Shown: one piece after another, positions 23,139 to 31,587 of the stretch | Numbering within the stretch: the stretch's first letter is position 1 | Layout of the letters: every line of letters begins with the position of its first letter | From: CAZJLP01 sp964546955 | GTDB taxonomy: Bacteria > Verrucomicrobiota > Verrucomicrobiia > Opitutales > Opitutaceae | Direction of reading: 5' to 3' | Assembly (NCBI GenBank): GCA_964546955.1 | Contig: CAZJLP010000054.1 | Span: forward strand, 1 to 32,178 | Length of the DNA stretch: 32,178 bases | The notes under the pieces: model-generated | The model's input: the letters and a program-made list of their open reading frames with translations, nothing else | Told to the model about the DNA's origin: nothing | Database searches by the model: none | Translations under genes and position numbers: made by a program

Positions 23139-24569
23139 TCAGCGTTCGATCTTGGCGCCCTCGTATTCGACGCAGATCACGGGTGCCATCGCGTCGGGAC
23201 CGCGCCCCAATTTCAATATGCGGCCGAGTTCGGTCGTCTCGATCTGGATGGGAGTCTTGTTCGGGTCGTCGTTCAAATACGCGCGTTTGATCTCGTTCTT
23301 GAAGGCGGGGAGGAGGAAACCATCGCGCGGCCATTTCATGAACATGGCGATGTAGAGTTTTCCGGGCTTGGTCGTGACGCGATAATCGTTGCGCGGGTTA
23401 AAGACGAATTTGCCCTTCGCGTCTTTGTATTTGGTCGAATATTCGCCGAACTCTTCGCCGAAAGGACTGACCCCCGCGCCGTAGATGGCGTCGCCATGAA
23501 CTTTGAGCCATTCGCCGACCGCGCGGAGATTGTCCTGGCTCGGCTGGGGAATGATGCCATCCGCCATCGGCCCGACGTTGAGGAGGTAGTTCCCGCCCTT
23601 GCTCACGATGTCGACGAGCTTGAAGGTCAGATCACCGGGAGATTTCCAGTCTTTGTCGTAATATTTGTAGCCCCAGGTGTGGTTGAGCGTCGCAGGTACT
23701 TCCCAGGCGCCTTCCTTGCCGATCTCGGGGATGACGTTGTCGCCCGTGCTCACGTAGTCGCCGCCCGCGCCGTTCGGTCCCAGGCGTCCGTCGATGAGCG
23801 TGGCCGGTTGGAGTTCCCGGGTGATGTCCACGAAGCGTTGAGCGCGCTCCATCGTCATGTTGCGCGGTGTATCGAACCAGATCAGGCAAATCGGGCCGTA
23901 ATTGGTCAGGAGTTCTTTGATCTGAGGTTCGGCTTTCTCGCGCAGGTACTTGTCGAAATCTTTCTTCTCCATCGGACCGTAGTCCCAGTCGTTGCCGCTG
24001 CCGTTGGGTTCATACCAGTCCTGGTCCTGCGAGTAATAGACGCCGAATTTGATGCCGTGCCGGGCGCAGGCTTCCGCGAGCTCCTTGATGATGTCGCGCT
24101 TGAAAGGCGTCGCATCGACGACGTTGAACGAACTGACTTTCGACTTGAAAAGAGCAAAGCCGTCGTGGTGCTTCGCGGTGATCACGAGGTATTTCATTCC
24201 CGCGTCTTTCGCCAATTTGGCGTAGTCGTCCGCGTTGAACTTCGTCGGATTGAATTGCTTCGCGAGCTCGGCGTATTCCTTCACCGGAATTTGCGCGCGC
24301 TGCATGATCCATTCCCCGATGCCGGGTATGCGTTTGCCTTTCCATTCGCCGGCCGGGATCGCGTAGAGTCCCCAGTGTATGAAGAGTCCGAACTTGGCTT
24401 CGCGAAACCACACCAGTCGCTCCTCCGTTGTCATTTTTGCGCCCGCAACCGCCGCCGTGGCGCTGGCGGACGCCGCGGCGGGTTTCGGCGCCGGATCGGC
24501 CGCGCGGAGCAACGAGAGGCTCGCGAGGCTGAGAAGGGACGTAGCAATCCAACGAGGGTAGTTTTTCAT
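23139..24569 (-). CDS. Exported alpha-L-fucosidase (GH29)
   Basis: Glycoside hydrolase family 29 enzyme that releases terminal alpha-L-fucose with retention. The 476-residue precursor has a signal peptide (about 1-23) and an Ala/Pro-rich linker, so it acts in the periplasm or outside. Family blocks are WFREAKFGLFIHWGLYAIPAGEW (54-76), TAKHHDGFALF (131-141) with the paired histidines, KFGVYYS, and the nucleophile Asp233 in CLIWFDTP. NYLLNVGPMADG, near the domain end, is also diagnostic. The general acid is not fixed by a motif in this family. It sits between the SGNH esterase and the rhamnose-lactate operon on the same strand, with separate gaps of 248 and 173 bases. The substrate could be algal fucan fragments, plant xyloglucan or host glycans. 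Confidence 0.94.
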   Translation of the reverse strand: MKNYPRWIATSLLSLASLSLLRAADPAPKPAAASASATAAVAGAKMTTEERLVWFREAKFGLFIHWGLYAIPAGEWKGKRIPGIGEWIMQRAQIPVKEYAELAKQFNPTKFNADDYAKLAKDAGMKYLVITAKHHDGFALFKSKVSSFNVVDATPFKRDIIKELAEACARHGIKFGVYYSQDQDWYEPNGSGNDWDYGPMEKKDFDKYLREKAEPQIKELLTNYGPICLIWFDTPRNMTMERAQRFVDITRELQPATLIDGRLGPNGAGGDYVSTGDNVIPEIGKEGAWEVPATLNHTWGYKYYDKDWKSPGDLTFKLVDIVSKGGNYLLNVGPMADGIIPQPSQDNLRAVGEWLKVHGDAIYGAGVSPFGEEFGEYSTKYKDAKGKFVFNPRNDYRVTTKPGKLYIAMFMKWPRDGFLLPAFKNEIKRAYLNDDPNKTPIQIETTELGRILKLGRGPDAMAPVICVEYEGAKIER

Positions 24570-24742
24570 GCGGGTAGGGGGACGAGTAAAGATGCGGGGG
24601 ACGATCGTCTCCGTCCAGCCGTGTGGCCGAACGTTGCCTGACCGAACTGAAAAAATGGCGCGGCGGCGACTCTCTTTTAATGCGACGGGGGTAGCGTGGC
24701 GATTGGCCGCAATCTAGGGTTTCAAGGGTTGAGATGGGTGGC

Positions 24743-25363
24743 TCAATCCGGCAATAGCACCGTGATCTGCACGCCGGGGCCGTGGACGCCCTGAATTAGA
24801 ATGCCCTCCACGTCGGCGGTTTTCGAGGGGCCTGTACACCAGACGATGTTGGGATCGGAGCCGAGTGCCGCCACGGCGGCGGAGACGTCATTGTGCAGCT
24901 GACTGGCGGTGACAACCGCCACATGGACCCACGGAGTCAATGCGGCGAGACGGTAAGAAGTGGAGGCGTCGGACAGGATCACCGTGCCCGTTTCAGCGAT
25001 GGCGCCCGCGGCCTGGGTGATCCCGAAGAGATACTCGTCCACGCGGGTGCGGTCGTACACGCGCTCGACCCGAAAACTTTCGTCAAACGCAGGTCCGAGT
25101 TTGGCCCAAAGATGGGGGTCGCAGTACCCGTGAAACTGATTGTTGTCGCGCAGCCATTCGACCAAGGCGGCTGCGCCGGTGAGGGCGACCCCGTTTACCC
25201 GGGCTGTGCGCTGTTGAAAGAGAGCCCACCGGGACGTCGCATCGGTCAATGGCTGGGGAAGCGTCGAAGCGGCGTTGTCGGCGTATTCCGGATACGCGGC
25301 GCGTTTGGGCAATGAGGCGAGCGCGCCGCGCACGCGGCTGAGAATGGATTCGCGTGAGCTCAT
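24743..25363 (-). CDS. lutC: L-lactate oxidation complex subunit LutC (LUD domain)
   Basis: Third component of the LutABC iron-sulfur lactate oxidase, which converts L-lactate to pyruvate. The 206-residue protein is a single LUD domain: GTVILSDASTSYRLAALTP in the middle, NIVWCTGPSKTADVEGILIQGVHGP at the end, the latter being the family's most constant block. The start overlaps the lutB stop by four bases (ATGA), so it is coupled to lutB and is the last gene of the deoR-rhaEW-rhaB-lutABC operon. LutC has no iron-sulfur motif and is thought to be structural. Confidence 0.92.
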   Translation of the reverse strand: MSSRESILSRVRGALASLPKRAAYPEYADNAASTLPQPLTDATSRWALFQQRTARVNGVALTGAAALVEWLRDNNQFHGYCDPHLWAKLGPAFDESFRVERVYDRTRVDEYLFGITQAAGAIAETGTVILSDASTSYRLAALTPWVHVAVVTASQLHNDVSAAVAALGSDPNIVWCTGPSKTADVEGILIQGVHGPGVQITVLLPD

Positions 25364-26753
25364 TTGTCGGCCTTGCGTTTCTTCATCCAGGTGCGGAACT
25401 GTCCCCCCCGCCAGGGGGGAAGTCCGCGGGTGTCCTGCCAGATCCGAACCGATCGAGGCAGGATGGCGGTCGGAATGTGATCGATCATGCCCCCGACCGC
25501 CAAAGCCATCTTCCAGGCGGAGGGCTGGCTCGCGAGAATAGCGTAACCGCCCATCGGCGGCATGCCGGCGGCAGCCGCCTCGCTGCGTTCCTCTTTACCG
25601 CGGTTGCGAAGTCGCAGCAGGAGATCGGGGATCGGGATGTTGACGGGACAGACTTCGTTGCACGCCCCGCACAAACTGGAGGCTTTCGGCAGGTCCGCCA
25701 TCTGGGGAAATTTTTCTTTGGCGAGGAGGGGCGACAACACCGCGCCGACCGGACCCGGATAGACGGAGCGATACGCATGGCCGCTGGCCTGGCGATAGAC
25801 GGGGCACACGTTGAGGCAGGCGCCGCAGCGGATACAGCGCAGGATTTCGCGGCAATCGCTGGCGAGTACGTCGGTGCGTCCATTGTCGACGAAGATGACG
25901 TGCATTTCCTTCGGTCCGTCCGGCTGGTTTGCCCCTTTTGGTCCCCCGATGAATTCGGTGTAAACGGTGAGCTCCTGACCGGTGCCGCTTCGGCCGAGCA
26001 AGTTGAGAAGGACGGCCAGATCGCGGTCCTTCGGCACGATTTTTTCGATGCCGATCAAGGCGATGTGGACCTTGGTGGCGGCCAGGCAGAAACGCGAATT
26101 GCCTTCGTTCGTCACGAGCACGATGCGGCCGCTCTCGGCCGAGACAAAGTTCGCGCCGGTAAGGCCCACGTCCGCCTGCAGGTATTTGTGGCGCAAATAC
26201 TGACGGGCGCGCCGGGTGATCGTTTCGGGATCGTCGTTGTAGGCGCCGAGTCCGTGTTGTTCGAAGGATTTTGCGATCTCGCGCCGATTCTTGTGGATGA
26301 TCGGTTTTACGATGTGGCTGGGGTGATCGTGATCGATCTGGACGATGAATTCGCCGAGATCCGTTTCGAGGGCCTCGATGCCGTGCTGTTCGAGGAAGTG
26401 GGCCAGCTCGATCTCTTCGCTGACCATGGTCTTGGCCTTGACCATTTCAGGGCGGTCCGGTCCTGCATGATCTTGAGGACTTGCTCGCAGGCTTCCTTTC
26501 CGTCGGCCGCCCAGTGCACCTTGGCGCCGTTTGCCTGGAGCTTCGCTTCGACTTGCGGCAGGTAGGCGTCGAGGTTCTCGAGGGTATGCTGTTTTATATT
26601 GCCCGCCAGTTCGCGCAGATCGTCCGCGTGGGGAAAGTCGCCGAAGAGAACCTTGGTCCGCTTCTCGTGCCCCTTCTTCGATCCGTCGTAGACCGCGGCC
26701 TGTTTTTCCGCCGAGATTTTCGAAGCGTACTGGTCGATCTGTTGAAACTTCAT
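25360..26753 (-). CDS. lutB: LutB iron-sulfur subunit, interrupted by a 1-base deletion
   Basis: Iron-sulfur electron-transfer subunit of LutABC. The N-terminal part (ATG 26753, MKFQQIDQYASK) reads in one frame to codon 103 (KIMQDRTALK). From there the family sequence continues one base out of frame as MVKAKTMVSEEIELAHFLEQ. Adding one A in the AAA run at 26447-26445 gives an intact 464-residue LutB, the expected family length. The LUD-like half then leads to two ferredoxin-type motifs, CxxCxxCxxxCP (corrected residues 307-317) and CxxCxxxCP (362-369). As written, no full LutB can be made, so this is a frameshifted gene, either genuinely mutated or carrying a homopolymer error. All else is intact and it overlaps lutC by ATGA. 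No canonical slippery heptamer is present, so programmed frameshifting is unlikely. Confidence 0.9.
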
Positions 26754-26763
26754 GACGATACTT

Positions 26764-27027
26764 AGCCGCGAAGAGACGCGAAGGGACGCGAATTCGGAAG
26801 CAACATGTGGCGAAGGACGCAATAAGCAATGGCGCGGGAGCGCCGGTAGGGCGAGCGACTCCGGCGGAGCCGTGGGTGGAGAGGAGTTGGCATTCGTTGG
26901 CCTGTAGGCGCTGCGCGAGACACAAAGACTTCGCGATCGCCCGCACACGACGGCTCGGCCGGAGGCCTCGCCCTACCTTCGATCGTACTGCAGAAATTCA
27001 CGTCCATTCGCGTCAATTCGCGGTCAA
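26764..27027. repeat. Nested repeats between lutA and lutB
   Basis: The 259-base lutA-lutB gap is made largely of repeats. CCGCGAA-type units lie at 26764-26792 and, inverted, at 26996-27027, forming an outer inverted pair. The right unit overlaps the last codons and stop of lutA. Inside this lies REP-like pair C (26845-26977). Confidence 0.6.
26845..26977. repeat. REP-like inverted pair, copy C
   Basis: The ends at 26845 and 26977 are inverted copies of the unit beginning GGTAGGGCGAG and containing CTCCGGC-GAGCCGT-G. The right arm is palindromic (GGCTCGGCC...GGCCTCGCC). Total length is 133 bases, close to copies A (132) and B (139). It lies inside the lut operon. Confidence 0.75.
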
Positions 27028-27792
27028 CAATCCGCCGTTTTTCAGGGCGTCGCGGAGGAGTTGGGCGAAATGGATCACTTTGATCGGGCGGCCGCCTTTG
27101 GCGGCGAGGCCGCTCATGTGCATCAGGCAGCTCATGTCGCCCGAGACGAGCAAATCGGGGCGGGCTTCGAGCACGTGATCGAGCTTCAGATTTCCCATGG
27201 CTTGGGAAACGTGCGGGAAGGTGACCGCGAACGTACCGCCGAAGCCGCAACATTGCTCGCCCTCGCCGAATTCGGCAATCTTCAGTCCCTCGACCGAACG
27301 AAGGAGGGTGAGCGCCGCTTCGCTGCTGGGCGTGCCGCGCGTGTGGCAAGAGCGGTGGAAAGCGATCGTACCTTCGAAACGCCCCGGCCATTGTTTAACG
27401 CCCAGGCCGTTCACGATGAAGTCCGCGAGCTCCCAGGTGCGGTTGCCCAGTTGCTGCACTTCCGGGAGATCCGCTTCCTTTTCGAATTCGAGTATGGCGC
27501 CGTGAAACATCATGGCGGCGCAAGATCCCGAGGGCACCACGACCGGCGCATCGCCGGCAAAGGTCTTCACCGCATGCCGGACCACCTTGCGAGACGCAGC
27601 CCAGTCGCCGCCGTTGAACGCAGGCTGACCGCAGCAGGTTTGTCCCTCGGGAAATTCGACCTTGCAGCCCAAGTGTTCCAGCAGCTGGACAGTCGCAACG
27701 GCGGCGTCGTCAAAGAAGGCATCGCACAGACACGTGGCCATGAGCTGCACGCGGCGGTCTGCGCCGGGGGGGACGCGATGGGAAAGATTCAC
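27013..27792 (-). CDS. lutA: L-lactate oxidation complex subunit LutA (CCG domain)
   Basis: LutA subunit of the lactate oxidase, 259 residues, with two cysteine-rich CCG domains that bind unusual iron-sulfur clusters, as in heterodisulfide reductase HdrB and GlpC. The motifs are QTCCGQPAFN (Cys53-Cys54), SCH near 150, EQCCGFGGTF (Cys181-Cys182) and GDMSCLMH near 222. The family N-terminus (VQLMATCLCDAFF) requires a start a little upstream. GTG at 27792 is chosen; it overlaps the rhaB stop as GTGA, so rhaB and lutA are translationally coupled. An open frame continues upstream inside rhaB but is not LutA-like. The gene ends in a repeat that supplies its final residues, 259 bases before lutB. 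Confidence 0.92.
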   Translation of the reverse strand: MNLSHRVPPGADRRVQLMATCLCDAFFDDAAVATVQLLEHLGCKVEFPEGQTCCGQPAFNGGDWAASRKVVRHAVKTFAGDAPVVVPSGSCAAMMFHGAILEFEKEADLPEVQQLGNRTWELADFIVNGLGVKQWPGRFEGTIAFHRSCHTRGTPSSEAALTLLRSVEGLKIAEFGEGEQCCGFGGTFAVTFPHVSQAMGNLKLDHVLEARPDLLVSGDMSCLMHMSGLAAKGGRPIKVIHFAQLLRDALKNGGLLTAN

Positions 27793-29216
27793 GCGGAACG
27801 GGGCGAGTAAACGGTTTGTTCGAGAGTACGACCGAAGAGTTGGCGGAAAGTCGCGAGATTTTTTACGGCGCCGAGCGCAATCAGCTGATGGGCGATATTT
27901 CCGACCGCGGTCCCTTCGATCTGGAAAGCAACCACGGGAACGCGCGCGGCGTCTGCCGTCGCCTGGCAGAGCAAACGGTTTTTGGCCCCGCCGCCAACGA
28001 CCAGGATACGTTTGAAGGTCTTGCCCGACATCCGCTCGAAGGTGCGGGCAGCGTCGGCGTGGCCGAGCCCCAGCGATTCGCAGATCAGCCGTGTGTATCC
28101 CGGCAAGTCTCTCGGCGGAGTGGCCTTCCGCTTTTTGAGGTGTGCATCGATCGCCGCGCGCATCGAGGGGGGATTGCCGAATGCGGGATCGGACACATCG
28201 AGAAGATGGGCGGGGTCGGGCAGTTTCTCCGCTGCCTTGATCAGGGCGGCCCATTCGCGATCGTTTTTGGGCCGGGATGCGAAATCCTTCAGGATTTGTT
28301 CGAGCAGCCACAGTCCAATCACGTTTCGCAGGGGACGGTAACTGCCGTCGCCCATGCGTTCATTGCAGATTTTGGCGGCGAGCGCGTCGTGGCCGAGAAG
28401 CGGGGCCGAGGACTCGAAGCCCACCAGGGACCAGGTGCCCGAGCTGATGTAGAGGTCGCTGGCGTCCGTATTAGCGGGCATCGCGGCGTAAGCGCAGGCG
28501 GTGTCGTGGCCGGGCACCGCCACGACCCGGACGCCCTTCAACTCGGCGATGTCGCGGACCGTGCCCAGCTTCGTGCCGGCACGGACCGGCGTGCTGAACC
28601 AGTGAGCCGGTATCTTGAAATGGGCCAAGGCGGTGGCGGACCAATCGCGTCCACGCACATCGAGGAGCTGGGTGGTGCTGGCGATCGAAAGTTCGTTCTC
28701 CATTCGGCCCGAGAGGAGAAAGTTGAAGTAGTCGGGCAGCAGCAGGCAGCGCGTGGCCGTGTCGCTGACCGCAGGGAAGGTTGCGACCGTCTCAGCCAGC
28801 TGAAAACTGGAATTGTAGAAGACGGGCGGAATGCCGGTCGCATCGTAGATGCGTTCGAGCGCGTTGGCATCGCCGCTTAACTGTTTGAGGGGGCCTTGGG
28901 TGCGGTCGTCCCGATAGGCGTGCACCGGGAAAACGACGCGCCCCGTCCGGTCGACCAGGGCGTGATCGACGCCCCACGTGTCGACGCCGACCGAGGCGAG
29001 TTTAGGGAATTGCTTTCTCGCTTTCAGCAATCCGGCGCGCACCTCGGTCCAGAGCGAGGGAACATCCCAATAATCGTGGCCATCGACCGATCGGAACTGA
29101 TTCGGAAAGCGATGGACTTCCGTGAGGGTCAGCCGGTTTTTGGACCAGGCGCCCACGATGACGCGTCCGCTCGTCGCTCCCAGGTCAATCGCGGCGCAGT
29201 GGAAGGTGGTGCTCAT
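27789..29216 (-). CDS. rhaB: L-rhamnulokinase
   Basis: FGGY-family sugar kinase that phosphorylates L-rhamnulose to L-rhamnulose 1-phosphate with ATP, in the cytosol; 475 residues against 489 for E. coli RhaB. The N-terminal ATP-phosphate motif AIDLGATSGRVIVGAW (about 9-24), GVDTWGVDHALVD (substrate and catalytic Asp region), VAVPGHDTACAYAAMP and the C-terminal ILVVGGGAKNRLLCQATADA are rhamnulokinase-like. ATG 29216 is chosen; the open 18-codon extension upstream is not family-like and crosses a hairpin. It follows rhaEW by 154 bases and its stop overlaps the lutA GTG. Fuculokinase is the main alternative, but the adjacent rhamnulose-phosphate aldolase favours rhamnulose. Confidence 0.92.
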   Translation of the reverse strand: MSTTFHCAAIDLGATSGRVIVGAWSKNRLTLTEVHRFPNQFRSVDGHDYWDVPSLWTEVRAGLLKARKQFPKLASVGVDTWGVDHALVDRTGRVVFPVHAYRDDRTQGPLKQLSGDANALERIYDATGIPPVFYNSSFQLAETVATFPAVSDTATRCLLLPDYFNFLLSGRMENELSIASTTQLLDVRGRDWSATALAHFKIPAHWFSTPVRAGTKLGTVRDIAELKGVRVVAVPGHDTACAYAAMPANTDASDLYISSGTWSLVGFESSAPLLGHDALAAKICNERMGDGSYRPLRNVIGLWLLEQILKDFASRPKNDREWAALIKAAEKLPDPAHLLDVSDPAFGNPPSMRAAIDAHLKKRKATPPRDLPGYTRLICESLGLGHADAARTFERMSGKTFKRILVVGGGAKNRLLCQATADAARVPVVAFQIEGTAVGNIAHQLIALGAVKNLATFRQLFGRTLEQTVYSPRSA

Positions 29217-29235
29217 GAGGAGATGTGGAGGATAG

Positions 29236-29257
29236 GGCGGATTATCCTTAATCCGCC
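29236..29257. promoter_or_regulatory. Palindrome 20 bases upstream of rhaB
   Basis: Perfect 8-bp arms GGCGGATT (29236-29243) and AATCCGCC (29250-29257) with a six-base loop, in the rhaEW-rhaB gap. There is no T run on either side in the minus-strand direction, so it is not a plain terminator. A second, weaker ATCCGC/GCGGAT pair abuts the rhaEW stop (29351-29371). It may be an mRNA stability hairpin or a regulator site. Confidence 0.4.
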
Positions 29258-29370
29258 GCGTAGGGTGCAAGCTCGCGGCTCAGCAACGAGGCACGGCTCG
29301 AGAGTCCTGCCTGCGCTGCCGCGCCCCGTTTGGTTCTTGTGACGTTAGGAATCCGCATCAGAGCGGCGGA

Positions 29371-31563
29371 TCAACGCAGGAAAGCTTCGTGCAGGCCGCC
29401 GTCGACGGTGATGACTTGGCCGGTGGTCTTGCTGAGGCGCTGCGTGACGAGGAGGAAGTAAGCCTCGGCTTGGTCCGCCGGCGTGATCGGCGCCTTGGTC
29501 AACGTGCGATCCGCGTAGAACTGGGCCAGTTTCTTCACCAACGAATCCGTCGCTTCGTCTTCCTTGTAGGCGATGTTGTACTTGGCGAGCGAGCCGATGA
29601 CGCGATCGCGCGGGAACATGGCGGAACCCTGCACGACGGTCGCGGGCGCGACGCCGTTCACCCGCACCAAGGGGGCGAGTTCGATCGAGAGCTCGCGGAC
29701 GAGGTGGTTGGCCGCGGCTTTGGACGTGTCGTAAGCCACGGAGCCTTTTTTCGCCACCACGGCGTTGGCCGAGGTCGTCAGCACCAGATTTCCACGCAGA
29801 CCCTGTTCCTTCCACGTCTTGTACGCTTCATCGCCGACAAAGTAACTGCCCGTGACGTTGATGTTGAAGGTGAGGGCCCATTTGTCGTCGGGAATGTGGC
29901 CCGTGGTATCGCTCGGCACGAAGATGCCGGCCGTCACGCAGATGGAGTCGAACCCGCCGTAGGCCAGGGCGACTTGGTCCAGCATACGACGGATGCTCGC
30001 GCGATCCGTGATGTTGGCGGACAAGCCGATCGCCGGGCCGCAATTGGAAAGACCCGTGCCCGCGACGCCGATGCCTACGCCGTATTTGTCGCTGATTTCC
30101 TTGGCAGTGCCCTGGGCTGCCGCCTCGTTGAGGTCGACGCACACGATGTGAGCGCCCTCCTTGACCAAGCGGTGAGCGGTTTCCTTCCCGATGCCGGAGC
30201 CGGCGCCGATGACCACGACGATTTGCCGGGCCAATTCCTTCTCCGCGGGCATGCGCTTCAACTTCGCTTCCTCGAGCAGCCAGTATTCGATGTCGAAGGC
30301 TTCCTGCTGCGGCAGGGCGATGTACTTGTCGATCGCCTCGGCGCCGCGCATCACTTCGACCGCGCAGTTGTAAAATTCAGCGGTGACGCGGGACTCGGAC
30401 TTGTCCTTGCCCCAGGCGATCATACCCAGGCCCGGGATCAAAACGACCGTCGGATTTGGGTCGCGCATCGCGGGCGAATTCGGGTGTTTGCATTTTGCGT
30501 AGTAGGAGGCGTAGTCCTTGCGATACGCTTCCAGTCCGGCGGCGAGTTTGGATTTGAGGGCCGCGGCGTCTTCCTTCTGCGGATTCCAATCGACGTAGAG
30601 CGGCTTGATTTTGGTGCGCAGGAAATGGTCGGGGCAGGAGGTGCCGAGTTCGGCCAGCCGCGGAGCGTCGTTCGAATTGACGAAGCGCAGGATCTTCTCG
30701 TCGTCCTGCACCGTGCCGATGAAACGTTTTTCCTTCGACACCTGGCCGCGCAGCCACGGCAGGATCGCCGCGAAGGCCGCATTCCGCTGTTCCTGTCCCA
30801 GTGTCTGGTACTTCGCGCCGCCGAAGGCTTTGGCGTCGCCGCCTTTTTCCGCATACTTCTTCTCGATGTACTCGGAAGCCTTTTCGATGAAATCGAGCGT
30901 CAGCGTGTAGCAGGCTTTGTCGTCGTCCTGCCAGGAGATGAAGCCGTGCTGGCCCATCATGATCGCGCGCACGTTCGGGTTCTTCCGCGAGATCTCTTGC
31001 ATGGCGAGACCGAGCTCGAAGCCGGGGCGCATCCAGGGCACGTAGGCCATTTGTCCACCGAAGATTTCCTGGGTGAGTTTCTCGCAATTCGCCGAAGCCG
31101 CGATGGCAATGATCGCGTTCGGGTGCATGTGATCGACGTGTTTGCCCGGAAGGAATGAATGCAGAGGCGTGTCGATCGACGAGGCGCGGGGGTTCAGGTT
31201 GAACGTCGTGTGCGTGTACATCGCGACCATGTCGTCTTCTGCCTGCGATTTGAGGCCCTTGTCGCTGCGCGCGGCGTAGAGTTTCTGCAGGTCGATCAAT
31301 TTTTGCTGGTAGAGCGAAGAGAAGTTTTCACGCGTGCTCGTGCGCAGATCGCCGCCGGACCCCTTGACCCACAGCACCTCGACGGGCTGGCCCGTGAGCG
31401 GATCCTTTTCCGAGATCTTGGACGACGTGTTGCCGCCGCCGGTGTTGGTGATGCGCTGATCGCTGCCGAGCAGGTTGGAGCGATAGATCAAGCGACCCAC
31501 CGGGTCGAGAGAGGCGGCTTTGGCGTCGTCCCAGGCAAAGTTGACGTAACGATAGGATTTCAT
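29371..31563 (-). CDS. rhaEW: Bifunctional rhamnulose-1-phosphate aldolase / L-lactaldehyde dehydrogenase
   Basis: A 730-residue two-domain enzyme of the RhaEW type (named from the B. subtilis system). The N-terminal class II aldolase domain (about 1-430) splits rhamnulose 1-phosphate into dihydroxyacetone phosphate and L-lactaldehyde. Likely zinc ligands are the HxH at His145/His147 (DHMHPNA) and His206 (GQHGF). The C-terminal short-chain dehydrogenase domain (about 446-730) has GAGSGIG (453-459) for NAD, Ser598 and the YxxxK pair Tyr611/Lys615. It oxidises the lactaldehyde to L-lactate. The downstream lutABC genes then take lactate to pyruvate. It lies 24 bases after the deoR gene. Both active sites look intact. 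Use of the fuculose isomer as well is possible. Confidence 0.93.
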   Translation of the reverse strand: MKSYRYVNFAWDDAKAASLDPVGRLIYRSNLLGSDQRITNTGGGNTSSKISEKDPLTGQPVEVLWVKGSGGDLRTSTRENFSSLYQQKLIDLQKLYAARSDKGLKSQAEDDMVAMYTHTTFNLNPRASSIDTPLHSFLPGKHVDHMHPNAIIAIAASANCEKLTQEIFGGQMAYVPWMRPGFELGLAMQEISRKNPNVRAIMMGQHGFISWQDDDKACYTLTLDFIEKASEYIEKKYAEKGGDAKAFGGAKYQTLGQEQRNAAFAAILPWLRGQVSKEKRFIGTVQDDEKILRFVNSNDAPRLAELGTSCPDHFLRTKIKPLYVDWNPQKEDAAALKSKLAAGLEAYRKDYASYYAKCKHPNSPAMRDPNPTVVLIPGLGMIAWGKDKSESRVTAEFYNCAVEVMRGAEAIDKYIALPQQEAFDIEYWLLEEAKLKRMPAEKELARQIVVVIGAGSGIGKETAHRLVKEGAHIVCVDLNEAAAQGTAKEISDKYGVGIGVAGTGLSNCGPAIGLSANITDRASIRRMLDQVALAYGGFDSICVTAGIFVPSDTTGHIPDDKWALTFNINVTGSYFVGDEAYKTWKEQGLRGNLVLTTSANAVVAKKGSVAYDTSKAAANHLVRELSIELAPLVRVNGVAPATVVQGSAMFPRDRVIGSLAKYNIAYKEDEATDSLVKKLAQFYADRTLTKAPITPADQAEAYFLLVTQRLSKTTGQVITVDGGLHEAFLR

Positions 31564-31587
31564 GTGAAAAGGAGGGATGAGGAAAAA

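Noticed and set aside
23043..24641. 532-codon plus-strand frame opposite the fucosidase
   Set aside because: The opposite strand encodes a full GH29 enzyme with all family motifs. The plus-strand product has no recognisable motif and is rich in Arg, Val, Asp and Phe, as third-position shadow frames are.
26440..26452. Programmed -1 frameshift in lutB
   Set aside because: A -1 slip at AAA would restore the frame, but there is no X-XXY-YYZ heptamer, and LutB is not known to use frameshifting. A deletion or base-calling error is simpler.
29389..31158. 589-codon plus-strand frame opposite rhaEW
   Set aside because: It mirrors a well-supported two-domain enzyme, has no motifs of its own and shows typical shadow composition.
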